A stretch of DNA of 64,000 nt. Source: Rotaria sordida (Eukaryota; Rotifera; Eurotatoria; Philodinida; Philodinidae). The position numbers and the translations under genes were made by a program. Shown here one piece after another: positions 11,546 to 23,269 of this stretch (its first letter is position 1; every line of letters starts with the position of its first letter). The stretch spans positions 88,448 to 152,447 of the forward strand of contig CAJNOL010000361.1 of assembly GCA_905250125.1 (NCBI GenBank). Direction: 5' to 3'. The notes under the pieces were generated by a model that saw nothing but the letters and a program-made list of their open reading frames with translations, had not been told where the DNA came from and did no database searches.

Positions 11546-14114
11546 TCGACACATTCTTTCTAAAAAAAGTTCTTAACTCAAGTGAAGTATATTTCAAAAT
11601 TGCACTAGATGAAAATGAATACCTACTATTGAAATATACATAGAGAGACAAGGTTCGTCCTATTCTAGGATATCTTTTGTAATTAACATCTATCATAATC
11701 ATGTAAAAATATTATCAAGAAAACTTCACATGTACTCGGAAACAAAATCATTTCATTTATTTTGTATTTTCTTTCTATTTACAAACAAAAATTGATAAAA
11801 TATTTTAGATGAACAAATAAAATTGATTAGTTATGATACGCTTCTATTTGTCTTAGTGACGGAATTCGTAGGGAGAGGTCAGTCTCTTCTAGAAGTACTA
11901 CCAGTCAATTTCCATTCTTTCAGCAGACATGGTCAAAGATTGAATTTCTCCCGCAATTATTTTTGGTTACGCCACTAGTTTAACTACTTCATTCGATAGT
12001 TCTCTAGATTTATCGAATAAGAAAAAGAGCTATAAGAATTGCTCAAGTCTGGTTTTAACATAAGTTCAAGATTTCTTTCGATCTGTATAAGACGTGACTT
12101 ATCTTCTAAATCGAAATAATGCATCAATGAGGTCAACTATAAGAATTCTTATAGATATAATGTAATATTCAATTGCATAGGAGATATTTCCAAATGCTAT
12201 GAATATTAAAAAGTATCATTACCTGAATAATGTTTTCAGATCTATCCAACCATTAATCTCAAGCGAAATACTTGTATTAAACAAAATGTTTAAATAGAAT
12301 TTAAGACTCGTAGAGTTTAACCTATATGTATTACGAATGATAACATTAAATGAGTAATAAGTAAAAATAAGATATAAAATGAGTCATGTTTATTCTTTGT
12401 TTATATGACTCATATTAAATTGACAATAATTATTTTTTTGGTATCAATAAGACAAATATATAATTAAAATAGAATAGATAATATGATTTTATTTAAAAAA
12501 ATTTTTTTTTTGCTTTAAAAAAATTGATAAAGGCGCTACAATCAAATTGAAAATTAATTGGTGTAGTAATTTTGACCAATCAAATTTTCTTGTAAACTTC
12601 TACTATGACAGCAAATTTTTCAGGAATAAATTTGAGATCTTTTCTGTATATTTAATCAATTTCATTTGAATGAATTGAATCGATACATCTTTACTTTAAT
12701 CATATCGTCGTGTACTGGTTGGTGTGATTTATACACATAGCACTGCATGAAGTCAAGGACGCTGTGGAAAAATGTCTACTGTGATTCTATATTATATTTC
12801 CTTTAAAATCAGCTTGTTTATTCAAACTTTTGATAAATAAAGTTGGTAATCGAACTAATTCATGATGAAAATATCAGATTTCATAGTATCTCCTATCGTG
12901 AGATATAAAACTAAATTTGCATAACAGAATTTTTAATTTTGGTATTTGACGACAGGCGATGCTAAAAAATTTGATACTTGCATGATCAACTAATTCCACT
13001 AAGAACTTTATTTATCAATAGTTTGAACGCAAAAAAAAAGAAGCTTTTAAAGATGATCTAAAATGAAACCACAATATTTTACTTTGTAAAATTCATAACT
13101 CAAGAGTTAAAACTCACGAGCAGGAATCATTTTAGATTTTCTTGAATCTCAATTGGTTCTATCTAATGAGTTAAAATTCATTTGAAAAGAGAATTGTAAA
13201 TAGCCGATCTAAAATTTTTCATTGTACAAAAAATAAATATTACCATTTATAAAATATCTTCGTTCAATTCAAGATTGAACGAAATCCATCATTAGATGCT
13301 TAATTTATTTGAAATTTTACGTAAAATTAATAACAATATTAAATATCTTACGAAGGGACATAACCAACTATTGAATGTCGTTCGATTTTGTCTTATGGAT
13401 ATAAGTAGGTTCCTGTGAGATTAAGAATAATCTAAAAGAATATGTATTCATAGTCTACTATTGCAGAGTTATGTCCATTTTCATGAAATTTTTCCTAAGG
13501 TCAAGACGTTTTCAAAAAACACAAAATGAAGGTTCTTAACTTGAAATTTTGCCTATAAATAGATTTAATATAAGATATTTGTTTAGTAAGTACTCCACAG
13601 AAAACATGGAGAAACAATAAAATTAGTGTCACATCTTCTGACATTATATAATATCAGAAGATTGAACATTAACTTTAATGTTACTATACCCAACAATGAA
13701 ACATTCGATATACGAATATTATTTAATAGTTATAAGATAGTTCTGTAAGTGTCAAAGATAACAGACATATTTTTCTCGATATATTTAATTTCCCAGCAGA
13801 ATGGATTAGTTATTCTGCTACAGTAAATACTTTTGGTTTTAGAAATTACATATCTCAAGGAAAACATGGTCATTTCCATTGAAACTGTCAGAACTATGCA
13901 ATGACTATTGAATCTATTGATAAACAAAATTTCATTAAGATGATCATAAGGATGAATCCTTTTAGGTTATTCTCAGTTTCACAGAGACCTAATCATAGCC
14001 ATAAGATTAAATTACACAGCGTCCAAAAGTTCGATATTTTCTCACGTTAGTTATATGTTTTAGAAATAAATGCAAACAATTAAACGACTCCATTGAAAAG
14101 CTAAGTCGTTCTTC

Positions 14115-14294
14115 AAATGCTTTTTATATTGTGAAACACTATCTAAAAGAAGTATTGAAGTGTATAGACTAGAAATTTGAAGTCATTCCTCCCATAGACT
14201 ATATATCAAAAAAACATCCATTCTAATATTTGAACTACTTCCTTATTGCATTTCTGAAGGACTCAATAACAAAGATCGTACGGAGATGTGCTTT

Positions 14295-14330
<36 letters not shown>

Positions 14331-14420
14331 CAAAACAATCTCCTGAAATTAGTAACAGCAGCTATATGGTGTTTCACATTCCAATCCCATTAGGGATTGT
14401 GCTAACAGCTTTTATTGTAT
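14115..14420. repeat. Interspersed repeat, copy 2 of a pair
   Basis: Direct-orientation counterpart of 11235-11545. It contains an internal (AT)n stretch at 14299-14326 that is absent from the first copy. Family unknown. Confidence 0.6.
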
Positions 14421-15955
14421 AATTACATTTAAAACTTGAATGAAAATAATTTTAAAACTCTTCACATCAAGTTCTCTCTGTCTCTCTTATCCCGATAAGA
14501 AGATTAAAAGAATTGTCAGTTAATGAATACATAATATGTCTTCACAAGTATCTAATGTTCAATTGTTATGTGTTCTTTTCTTTTTTTTTTTTTTTTTGTT
14601 TTTTGGAAGAGATTTAGAACACAGCTAAGAAATGTCGTATGAATTGACTATTATTGTCGAGATAGTCTTGATTGTCAATAAGTCAAATCAATAATAGTTG
14701 ATGATATAATTAATAATACGGAAGAAAATATTAATTGAAGTCTATTATAGATAAATATATTATAGTGTTATTCATAACAAAAAGTTCGATAAATAAATTG
14801 ATATTCAAGTATTCTTTTTTTTCCGATTTATCTATAGAAATATTTAATATCAATTGATAATGTAAAAAATGATCAAGGTAAATAAATACTTTATTTTTTT
14901 TTTATTAATAAATATAATGATGTTTATTATAAATAAAATAATTTATTCATTTGATCATTAATTTATTATTCTTTCTTATTCATTTATTTTATGTACTTTA
15001 ACTATACAAGAGAATTTTTCTTGGCAAGTAAAAGAAAAAGACAATTATCTTATTGTTTAACAAAGTAAATAATAAAACTTAGATCAACAAGTCATTTATT
15101 ATTGATCAAACTTCTATTTTTTTTTTTTTTGAGGGTATTGTATTTATCTAAATACACAGAAATTCGATAATTGAAAAACAAACAATCAAGAAATGAAAAT
15201 ACTTCTATTAATTTCTATCATTAATTGGCATTTGAAAATTGCATGTATAGAAGATATCGCCTGCCGTAGATAAAAACAAAAAAAAAACTTAACTGATTAT
15301 ATACAGACGACGAGCATCATTTATTTAATGATGATCAGTATAAGATTAAGGAAAAGATCAAATACTCAGTAGGCATAAGAAAAAAGAAAACAAACTAGTA
15401 TTAATTTCAATATATTATTGCCCATAAGAATGATATATATATATATATTTCAGACGTGCTCGTGTCTCATTATTAATTTCTGTGTATGATTCGTTTTGCT
15501 GATTATGCAAAGAAAAAAAAATTTTTTACATGAAAAATGATTATTAATCATATACTAATAAACTTGATAGAGACATGCACAATTGATATATTACAAAATA
15601 TCAAAAAAAAAAAAAAAAACAGAAATTAACTAGACTTTTAAAGGAAAAGAAATGTATCAATATTATCTTTATTTTTTTTTCTCTATTTCTCCTCATTCCT
15701 TTTTCTCTTCTCACACAAGAGAAAGAGCAAAAAGAAAAAAAAAGAAAGAAAAACTATAAACATGCAGATCTATAGTAAATCGTTTGTCAGATAGAAAACG
15801 AGAGAGAGAGAGAGAGAGAGCATAAGAGACACAAAAAAAAACTCTTTCTCCATCTTTTGACATTCACTAGAAGTAAGAGACTATTAGAGTAATAAAATCA
15901 ATTTTTGTTGATCTACTTAATCCAATACTACATTTTCAATCATACTATTAATCAA

Positions 15956-18900
15956 ATGCATATGTTTCCATTTGGTCATGTTGTATACATGCCTTTATCA
16001 TCATCATCATCACCAACAACAACTTTATTAGGACCTATATCAACAGATTTTTCACCTTCATCTATAATTCCTTTATATAATACAACATTTTTAAATAATC
16101 CATTTAATTTATACACAAATACAAAGTGTAAGTTTTCTTTATGAGAGAAAAAACTAAGTACTTAAAAAATAATAACCTTTCAAAAGTCATGTGATAATGA
16201 ATATTGACAAGCACCACCAGTACGAGTTCCTTTATTTATTGTCATATTGAATTATTTTATAGTATATTATCAAATCAAAAATAAATAAATTATGATAAAT
16301 CATGACAGAGTTTTATATCTTTAGTTGAATATAATGTTCATCGACAAATATTACCTCATAGATTTAAACGTATACGTGATGATTTTCATGATATACAAGA
16401 TAGAAAACGTACTAAATTAACACCAACAATTAATAATAGTTCATCAACATTATCAAAAAATGCACTTATGTTATTACATGAACTTAAACCTTCAATTGAA
16501 TATAAACTTATTGCACAAACAGGTCCATCTCATCGACCTATGTTTACTATGGCTGTTGAAATTAATGGACAAGTATTTAAAGGTACAGCTCAAACAAAGA
16601 AAGAAGCTAAACAAGCAGGTAAATAATATTAATTTAAATTTAATAATTATTTTGTTTCTTTTTATTAGCTGCTGAAAAAGCACTTCAATCATTTTCTCAA
16701 TTACCTTTTTCATTATTTGATAATTTAACAAATATAAATAATAATCTATCAAATAAATCTATTGAAAATAATAATAATAATAATCAATCAAATATTTCTG
16801 AATCATATGAAAATCAAAATCCATTTTATATTCTTAAACAACTTAAACAAAATTTACAATGTGAAGAAATTACAAATGAAATAATAACTGAACAAAATGA
16901 ATTTAAATTTACTATTATTATTGATGATCAACGTTTTATTGGTATAGGACAAAATAAAAATATAGCTAAAACAAAAGCAGCACAACGTGCTTTAGAAAAA
17001 TTATTTGGTATGTGTTTTCATAAAGAAGGTAATTATATATATATAAATGTATTATTCAATTGAATAGAACAATTTAATTCTTGTTTAATATCTTGGTTGT
17101 TTTTTTTTTAATATTAATTCATTGATAGAATATGTGACTTTGATTCTATAATGTAGATATATAGGCATCTATGTGTTTGTTATGTTTTTTCTTTCTTCTT
17201 TTGAATTACAAGAATTGGATTTGCTTAAGAAAATGAAGCTTTTTATTTCCACTTATATGAAACCATAAAATTCTTTCACTCGAAAAAAACTATGAAGTAT
17301 TATTATTATAAACTGAATCTCTAGAAAACAAATAATCGATCAATTAGAATTAACAATATATACTTAAGTATAAATAGTCAAAGTTAGTATTGAATCAATT
17401 CTATATATAGTAAATGTACGAGAAAAAGAAATAAATTTGATTAGTAAATAATTGATTTAAAATTCATAGCAATTGTTAGTACATAGAGAATGTTACAAAA
17501 ATCTATTTTGAATTTATTTAGCATATTTTAGATAAAATGATGATACTTATATATATTAGAATATAAATTGTTCTAATTGTGGTCAAATTTGAGTCATTTA
17601 CAGCCATGAAATGAAAGCTAACAAATCGAATTTGATAAAGGAAAAAAAAAACATCAAATAATGATGATATTAAAGTATTCTCTCAATACTTTGATAAGAG
17701 TGATATTGTAGAAGATTAGACACATTCTGAAGGTTTTATAGTAATGATATAAGAAAAAGTCACTGGAGTTTATATTGATAATGAAAGATCGTATCACTTA
17801 CGAGAAAGTCACCCGAATTTATATCAATCTTTGAAGCTAACTGAAGCTCGTTTTATGTCATGGCTTGTGATAAAAGACTATTTTTTGAAAATCCGATATC
17901 TCGACAAAGGAATATTCTTTTTGTCTGAGATTTTAAACATATTCTACGAAATCATTTGACCTAACTATTAGCATAAGTTCACATCAAAAATCTCGTTTTT
18001 TTTGGTATATACCTAAAGCGGAGTCGAAAAAATGCAGTAAAAGCTCATAGAGATGAATTGTTTTAGACTTTTGCTACCCTCACTAAGACGTCTTTCTAAG
18101 TCCAATACGAGCTAAAACGATGAGTATAAGTTCAGATGATTGTCTCATTAGCATTATTCAAAGGTTTCTCTATGAGAATACATGACTTACAAAGTCTACT
18201 AAAGATCACGTTGCAATAACAATAAAAATCAGTAACGAAAACAAAATGATTCCACAGAAAATTCTATACAATATAGAGCCCAAGGGACTGTAATGCAATA
18301 TCTTTTACAAATATTTGCGAATAGTGAATTATATATTTCAATACAATGGATGCAAAACAAAATTTTAAAACACAGAATAAAATTATAGAAAGCTTACGGA
18401 TATTACTTGAATTATTCAAAAGTTATTCATATTTTCCTTCCGACAAAGTTTTGGAACATCCTATAGTTGCTCTTTTTTATTATGTGTTAAATAGTTATTT
18501 ATCTATATTATACAGAATGTCCCAAACGTAACGTAACCGACAAAAAAAAATTGAATATCTCCATTACAGCTCAAACAAACGAGCTGATGTTTTTTGTCAA
18601 TGATAGAGACATGTTTAAGCTTTATATCCATAAAGACAAGTCTATGGAGACCCTTTGTTAAGTATCACCAGTAATCTCAACAAAAAAAATTTTCCTTTTT
18701 CACAGATAGGAAATAAAACAATATACTTAACAAAGGGTCTCACTAGGCATGTCTTTATGGATATAAAGCTTGAATATGACGAAAAAAAAATCAGCTCGTT
18801 TGATCGAGCCATAATGAAGATTTTCAAGTTTTTTTTTTTTCGATTACGTTACTTTTGGGACATCCTGTATAGAAAATAAGATTTTTTTTGTTTGTAGATA

Positions 18901-20733
18901 GTCTTCCAAATAATCTTCCTTATTCTCGTCAAACTCTTGCTGATCATATTGCATTATGTATTCAAGAAAAATTTAAACAATTAACACAAAATAATATACG
19001 TCTTCAACGACGTAAAGTTTTATCTGGTATTGTTCTTTTACATAATTATAATCTTGAAACAATGGAAATAATTTGTATAACAACAGGTACAAAATCTATT
19101 AATAATAATAATAATAATAATAATAATCGTTTAATACGAAATGGACAAATATTACATGATTGTCATGCTGAAATATTAGCACGTCGTTGTCTTATTTATT
19201 ATTGTTATAAACAATTAAAATTATTTTTTAATGAAAAATATAATGAAACAATATTTGAAAAAATTTCTAATACAAATCATTTTCAACTTAAATCATCAAT
19301 TACTTTTCATTTATATATTTCAATAGCTCCATGTGGTGATAGTCGATTGATATCACAACAAGATATAAAAATAGAAAAATCATCATTTTTAAATATAAAT
19401 CAAAATTTCAAATCTTCATTAAAAAAATCTTATGGATTATTACGAAGAAAAATTGAAGTAGGTGAAGGTACAATACCTATTTTAGCTAAAACTATATATC
19501 AAAATGTACAAACATGGGAACGACATTTAACAATGTCTTGTTCAGATAAATTATGTCGATGGAATTTTATTGGTTTACAAGGTTAAAAAAAAAAGAAAAA
19601 CTTAATCTTTAATATTTCATTATTTCTATTAACAGGTGCTTTATTAAGTACATTAATTAATCCAATTTATTATACTAGTATTATCATAGGAAGTCTATAT
19701 CAAAGTGAACCTATTCGACGAGCATTATTTTCTCGAATAGAAGATGTAAATAAAAAAAAAAAAAAGAAGAGAAAATCTAGATTATATAATATAAATATTT
19801 ATAGAAAGTATATAATATTCCAACACCATACGGTTTACAACGACCATTTATCTCAGATATCACCAAACCAGAAATACGAAATACGACACGATCACCAAAT
19901 CATGCATTTATATGGAATTCTATTGATCAAAAATGTGAAATTATTGATAGTTTAAGTGGATTAACAATATCACGTAAGATTTCACTTCATTTTTGTTTTT
20001 GTGAATATTTTCAAAGATAATAGTAATTTCCATAACAACAAGATTTAGATTGTTCTTCTTTCTCGATATTTTCTAAATAGTAAAGTTTTTGATTTTTACC
20101 TAGATGAAAATTTATAATTTAGATAATGAATAGTGATTTATCATATGATTAACATAAACTACGTGAACTAATCAAAATTAGTATTTCTAAACTTATCGAG
20201 ATATATACAAATCGTTGATTAACCTTCAAAAAATGGCTATAGTCTGCTAGAGATTTTTTACTTACCGTAGGCTAAAGAACACATATGAGTTCAATATTTG
20301 AACTCAAAAAAGGCTGTGATTTGGAATTGAGTTTATCTCTGATATATTCACATGAAAAAAAATTTTAGGTGAACCATCAATGATATCAAAATTAGCTTTA
20401 TTTCATCAATGGATAAATTTAATGAATAAAATTAAATCAGAAAGAATACCAACGATTTATTATGATGCTAAACAATTAGCTGTAGATTATCAAACAGCTA
20501 AAAATAAGGTAGAATTTATTTATTTTGATTGTAAAAGATGGTTGTTTTCTATTTATTTAAAGGTTAATCAAGCATTTGAAAATTGTGGATTTGGTCTATG
20601 GATTGTATGTATTTGATTGAAATAGAAAATTGTGAACTATTTTATTTTCATATATATATAGAAAAAATCAAATCAACAAGATGAATTTGGTTTATCATTG
20701 GCTGATGCATCGTTATCTTCTCAAACAAAATAA
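15956..20733 (+). CDS. ADAR: Adenosine deaminase acting on RNA, ADAR2-like
   Basis: Nine exons by phase-consistent joins: 15956-16127, 16325-16618, 16669-17028, 18898-19581 (donor GTTAAA, unusual), 19636-19745, 19805-19973, 20369-20508, 20563-20604, 20662-20733; 623 residues. Two double-stranded RNA-binding domains come first: ALMLLHELKPSIEYKL...KKEAKQAAAEKAL (about residues 90-160) and FYILKQLKQNL...AKTKAAQRALEKLFG (about 195-265). The deaminase domain follows with the zinc/catalytic signatures CHAE, SIAPCGDSR and SCSDKLCRWN, then INPIYYTSIIIGSLYQ, LPYGLQ-like RPFISDITKPE and FGLWI near the end. Family role: hydrolytic A-to-I editing of duplex RNA in the nucleus. The start ATG at 15956 is the first in frame. 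A nine-residue Asn run (AAT repeat, about 19099-19126) sits in the deaminase N-terminal part. All catalytic motifs are present; it looks functional. Confidence 0.93.
17029..18897. other. Large intron 3 of ADAR
   Basis: An 1869-bp intron between the second dsRNA-binding domain and the deaminase domain, far larger than the gene's other introns. It contains the TA-flanked MITE at 18513-18867, which ends only 30 bp before the acceptor. The remainder is AT-rich without coding signal. Confidence 0.7.
18513..18867. mobile_element. Tc1/mariner-type MITE in ADAR intron
   Basis: 355 bp, flanked by TA on both sides (18511-18512 and 18868-18869). The left terminus CAGAATGTCCCAAACGTAAC matches the inverted right terminus CAGGATGTCCCAAAAGTAAC. 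Inner inverted matches continue, for example TAAGCTTTATATCCATAAAG on the left against CTTTATGGATATAAAGCTTG on the right, and ACCCTTTGTTAAGTAT against ATACTTAACAAAGGGT. No open frame of its own. The TA duplication and GTCCCA word are typical of the mariner superfamily. Confidence 0.85.
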
Positions 20734-22411
20734 ATCGATTCTGTCTGTCCGCGTTGATTAAATGAATTCAATGTTCTTTTTTTATTTTGATTTTATAATT
20801 AAAATAGTTTATATGAAATATTTTTGCATTTTAATTATTGTAAATAATAATAATAGAAAAATAAATTTACTAAGTCAAAATGTATAGTTTGATTGTTTTT
20901 TTTTTTTTTTATTTTTTAATTGAAATTTTTTGTTTGGAAGAACAGTATTATTCAATATTCTAGAAATCGATGCTTTAGAAGATGATCTTATTCTCAATAA
21001 TGATCATCTACCGAAGCTTAAGCTTATTCGAAAAGATACAATATCTATTGTAGAGATGAAACATTTCTTGATATAAATTCTATAGAAGACGAAATCATCA
21101 TATTTTAGATCTTTACAATCCATTGTCTCACTGATTTCTTGAAGCTATGTTGCGAAAACAGATGAATACCATTGAGTGATGAATAGAAATGTACAGATCA
21201 AATTTGTTGTTAGTCCTATTCTCCGCGTAGAGAAAATTATTTTAGAACTTATTCGCATTCAATTTAAAAGAAAAATCTTAAATACTCATATTTTGGATAA
21301 TTCAACTGGCAAATATCACTATTTTTTGATCATCTCTAACGTGATACTATGGTTCTATTTATCACTTTTCGAGTCTTTCAACTAAGGGAGAGTGAAATAA
21401 AAACTTCGTAGAATAAGAGAAAGGTCAGTAGTGGGTTTAGAATTTTGATAAATAGGGACATTTTAACAGAAAGGAAAGTGATCAGAGTCATAAAACGTAT
21501 TTGGAAATTCAATTAGAGACCGCATCGACTCATTTTTTTAGGTGCTTTCTGCTGAGAAAAATAGTTCGGAAGGAAAAGGATGATCATTCTTAGTGTTTGC
21601 CTCTAAATTCGCCATTGGTAAGGGTTAGAAAAACTTTTATCAGTCAGGATACAGGGATATGAAAAAAGCTTATCATGCACATCTCTAGGTCTTGAATTTT
21701 GCATTGACCGATGTAATTTATAGCGATTCACTAAAAAACATAGAAAATTTAACTACATCATTTTAGTTCCAGTTCGAACAATTACTTCTCTCGTAGTTGG
21801 ATTGAGACTAAAACTAATCCCGGACATCTCTAATGTCCGCGCCACAATTAAAGATCAGTTGGTATAAGTACAATAACTTGATAACGGTAACAGCTAGCAA
21901 TCTGCGGTTTTCACCAATTGAAAGGAGAGAAGTCGGGATATATTTTCTCGTGATAATGTATAAGATAAAATCTTTTTTAGAACTGATCATCTTCGAAAAA
22001 CATGCAAAGGATTTAGATAGAAGAACTTCAGATCTATAGTTCAAGATACAATATGTTTTCTTATATCTCATTACATTTTCATCGAGATCTCAACCTATAT
22101 ATCATTAAAAAAAGTTCGAAAACTTAGTCAAAAGTTAGTGAAATTTCTTATAATACATGATTCCATTTGTTCAACATTAGAATGTAATAAGAAAATGATT
22201 TCCAATGTATCTTGTCTTATACATTATTGAGAGAACATATATATCTCGACTTCTCCCCTTTCAATTAGTAGAAACCGCAGATCTTACCGATTCTGGCGCG
22301 AATATTAGTAATGAATAAATAATTAATTTAACGAATTTTCATTAAAAATAGAATCAATCATGTCTTAATTAAATTCTAATAAAATCATTTTTTGTTTGTT
22401 TTTAGAAATCC
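20734..22411. other. Intergenic region between ADAR and aldo-keto reductase
   Basis: About 1.7 kb. It includes the ADAR 3' flank and an inverted-repeat element at 21830-22308. A pyrimidine tract ending in AG (TTTTTGTTTGTTTTTAG, ending at 22405) just before the reductase start suggests an upstream untranslated exon. No other gene is seen. Confidence 0.5.
21830..22308. mobile_element. Inverted-repeat element (non-autonomous)
   Basis: The left arm begins CTAATGTCCGCGCCA and the right arm ends TGGCGCGAATATTAG, its near inverse. Pairing continues inward through ATCTGCGGTTT/AAACCGCAGAT, CAATTGAAAGG/CCTTTCAATT, GAGAAGTCG/CGACTTCTC and ATAATGTATAAGA/TCTTATACATTAT. If the ends are taken two bases in, TA flanks both sides (21831-21832 and 22306-22307). 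No transposase. Confidence 0.65.
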
Positions 22412-23269
22412 ATGTCATTTACAATAGCATCTCGAATTAGATTAAACGATGGTCATTTAATGCCAATATTTGGTTTAGGATTATATCAAGCAGCATCATC
22501 ATCAAAAACGACTCAAATTATAATTGATGCAATTCGTCTTGGTTATCCATTAATTGATACAGCTGAATTATATCGAAATGAAACTCAAGTAGGTGAAGCT
22601 ATAAAGAATAATAATATTAATCGTGAACAAATATTTATTACAACAAAACTTTTTCGTACTAATGATGGTCGTCAAGGTCTTCATAAATCATTTAATAATT
22701 CTCTTCAACAACTTAATACTAATTATATTGATCTATATCTTATTCATGCACCACAAGGTGGTCATGTACTTGAAGTTTATAAAGAAATGATTCAATTACA
22801 AAAAGAAGGTAAAATTCGTTCAATTGGTGTATCAAATTTTGGTGTTCAACATTTAAAATGGTTAAAACAAGCTGGTTTTATACCAGCTGTTAATCAAATT
22901 GAATTACATCCATGGTGGCAAAATGAAGATATTGTTGATTATTGTCGAATAAATAATATTGCTATTATGGGTTATTCACCATTAGGTAAAGGACATTTTC
23001 TTAATGATTCATATTTAATAAAATTAAGTCAAAAATATAATAAAACATCAGCACAAATTCTTATTCGTTGGTCAATACAAAATGGTTTTATTACTATACC
23101 AAAAACAACATCAGGAATTGAACGACTTCAAGAAAATATGAATGTTTTTGATTTTATTTTATCCGATGAAGATATGAAAGATTTAACAAATTATGGTAAA
23201 AAAAATTCACAAAATACAGGATGGGATCCAACAAAAAATGGTAAAGAAAAATTTGGACCAATATCATAA
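22412..23269 (+). CDS. Aldo-keto reductase family protein
   Basis: Single exon of 285 residues, a usual length for small aldo-keto reductases (275-320). The (beta/alpha)8 NADPH-dependent reductase signatures are present: LIDTAELYRNE with catalytic D49 and Y54, ITTKLF with K79 and LYLIHAP with H112, forming the full tetrad. IRSIGVSNFG, GYSPLGKG and the nucleotide-binding TIPKTTSGIERLQEN are also present. It would reduce aldehydes or ketones in the cytosol; the substrate cannot be told. The overall pattern (short loops, no long C-terminal loop) resembles the prostaglandin-F-synthase / 2,5-diketo-gluconate reductase-like group shared by bacteria, protists and animals. The lack of introns stands out beside its neighbours and could reflect retroposition or horizontal gain, but codon use is as AT-rich as the surroundings, so transfer is not shown. 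Confidence 0.93.
   Translation: MSFTIASRIRLNDGHLMPIFGLGLYQAASSSKTTQIIIDAIRLGYPLIDTAELYRNETQVGEAIKNNNINREQIFITTKLFRTNDGRQGLHKSFNNSLQQLNTNYIDLYLIHAPQGGHVLEVYKEMIQLQKEGKIRSIGVSNFGVQHLKWLKQAGFIPAVNQIELHPWWQNEDIVDYCRINNIAIMGYSPLGKGHFLNDSYLIKLSQKYNKTSAQILIRWSIQNGFITIPKTTSGIERLQENMNVFDFILSDEDMKDLTNYGKKNSQNTGWDPTKNGKEKFGPIS

Larger units (their letters stand above)
11156..15955. other. Intergenic region between divergent IST1 and ADAR genes
   Basis: About 4.8 kb that must include both promoters. No conserved protein is visible. It holds a pair of direct repeats (about 11235-11545 and 14115-14420), an (AT)n run at 14299-14326, a (GA)n run at about 15800-15820 and many poly-A/T tracts. No individual promoter element can be assigned. 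Confidence 0.55.
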
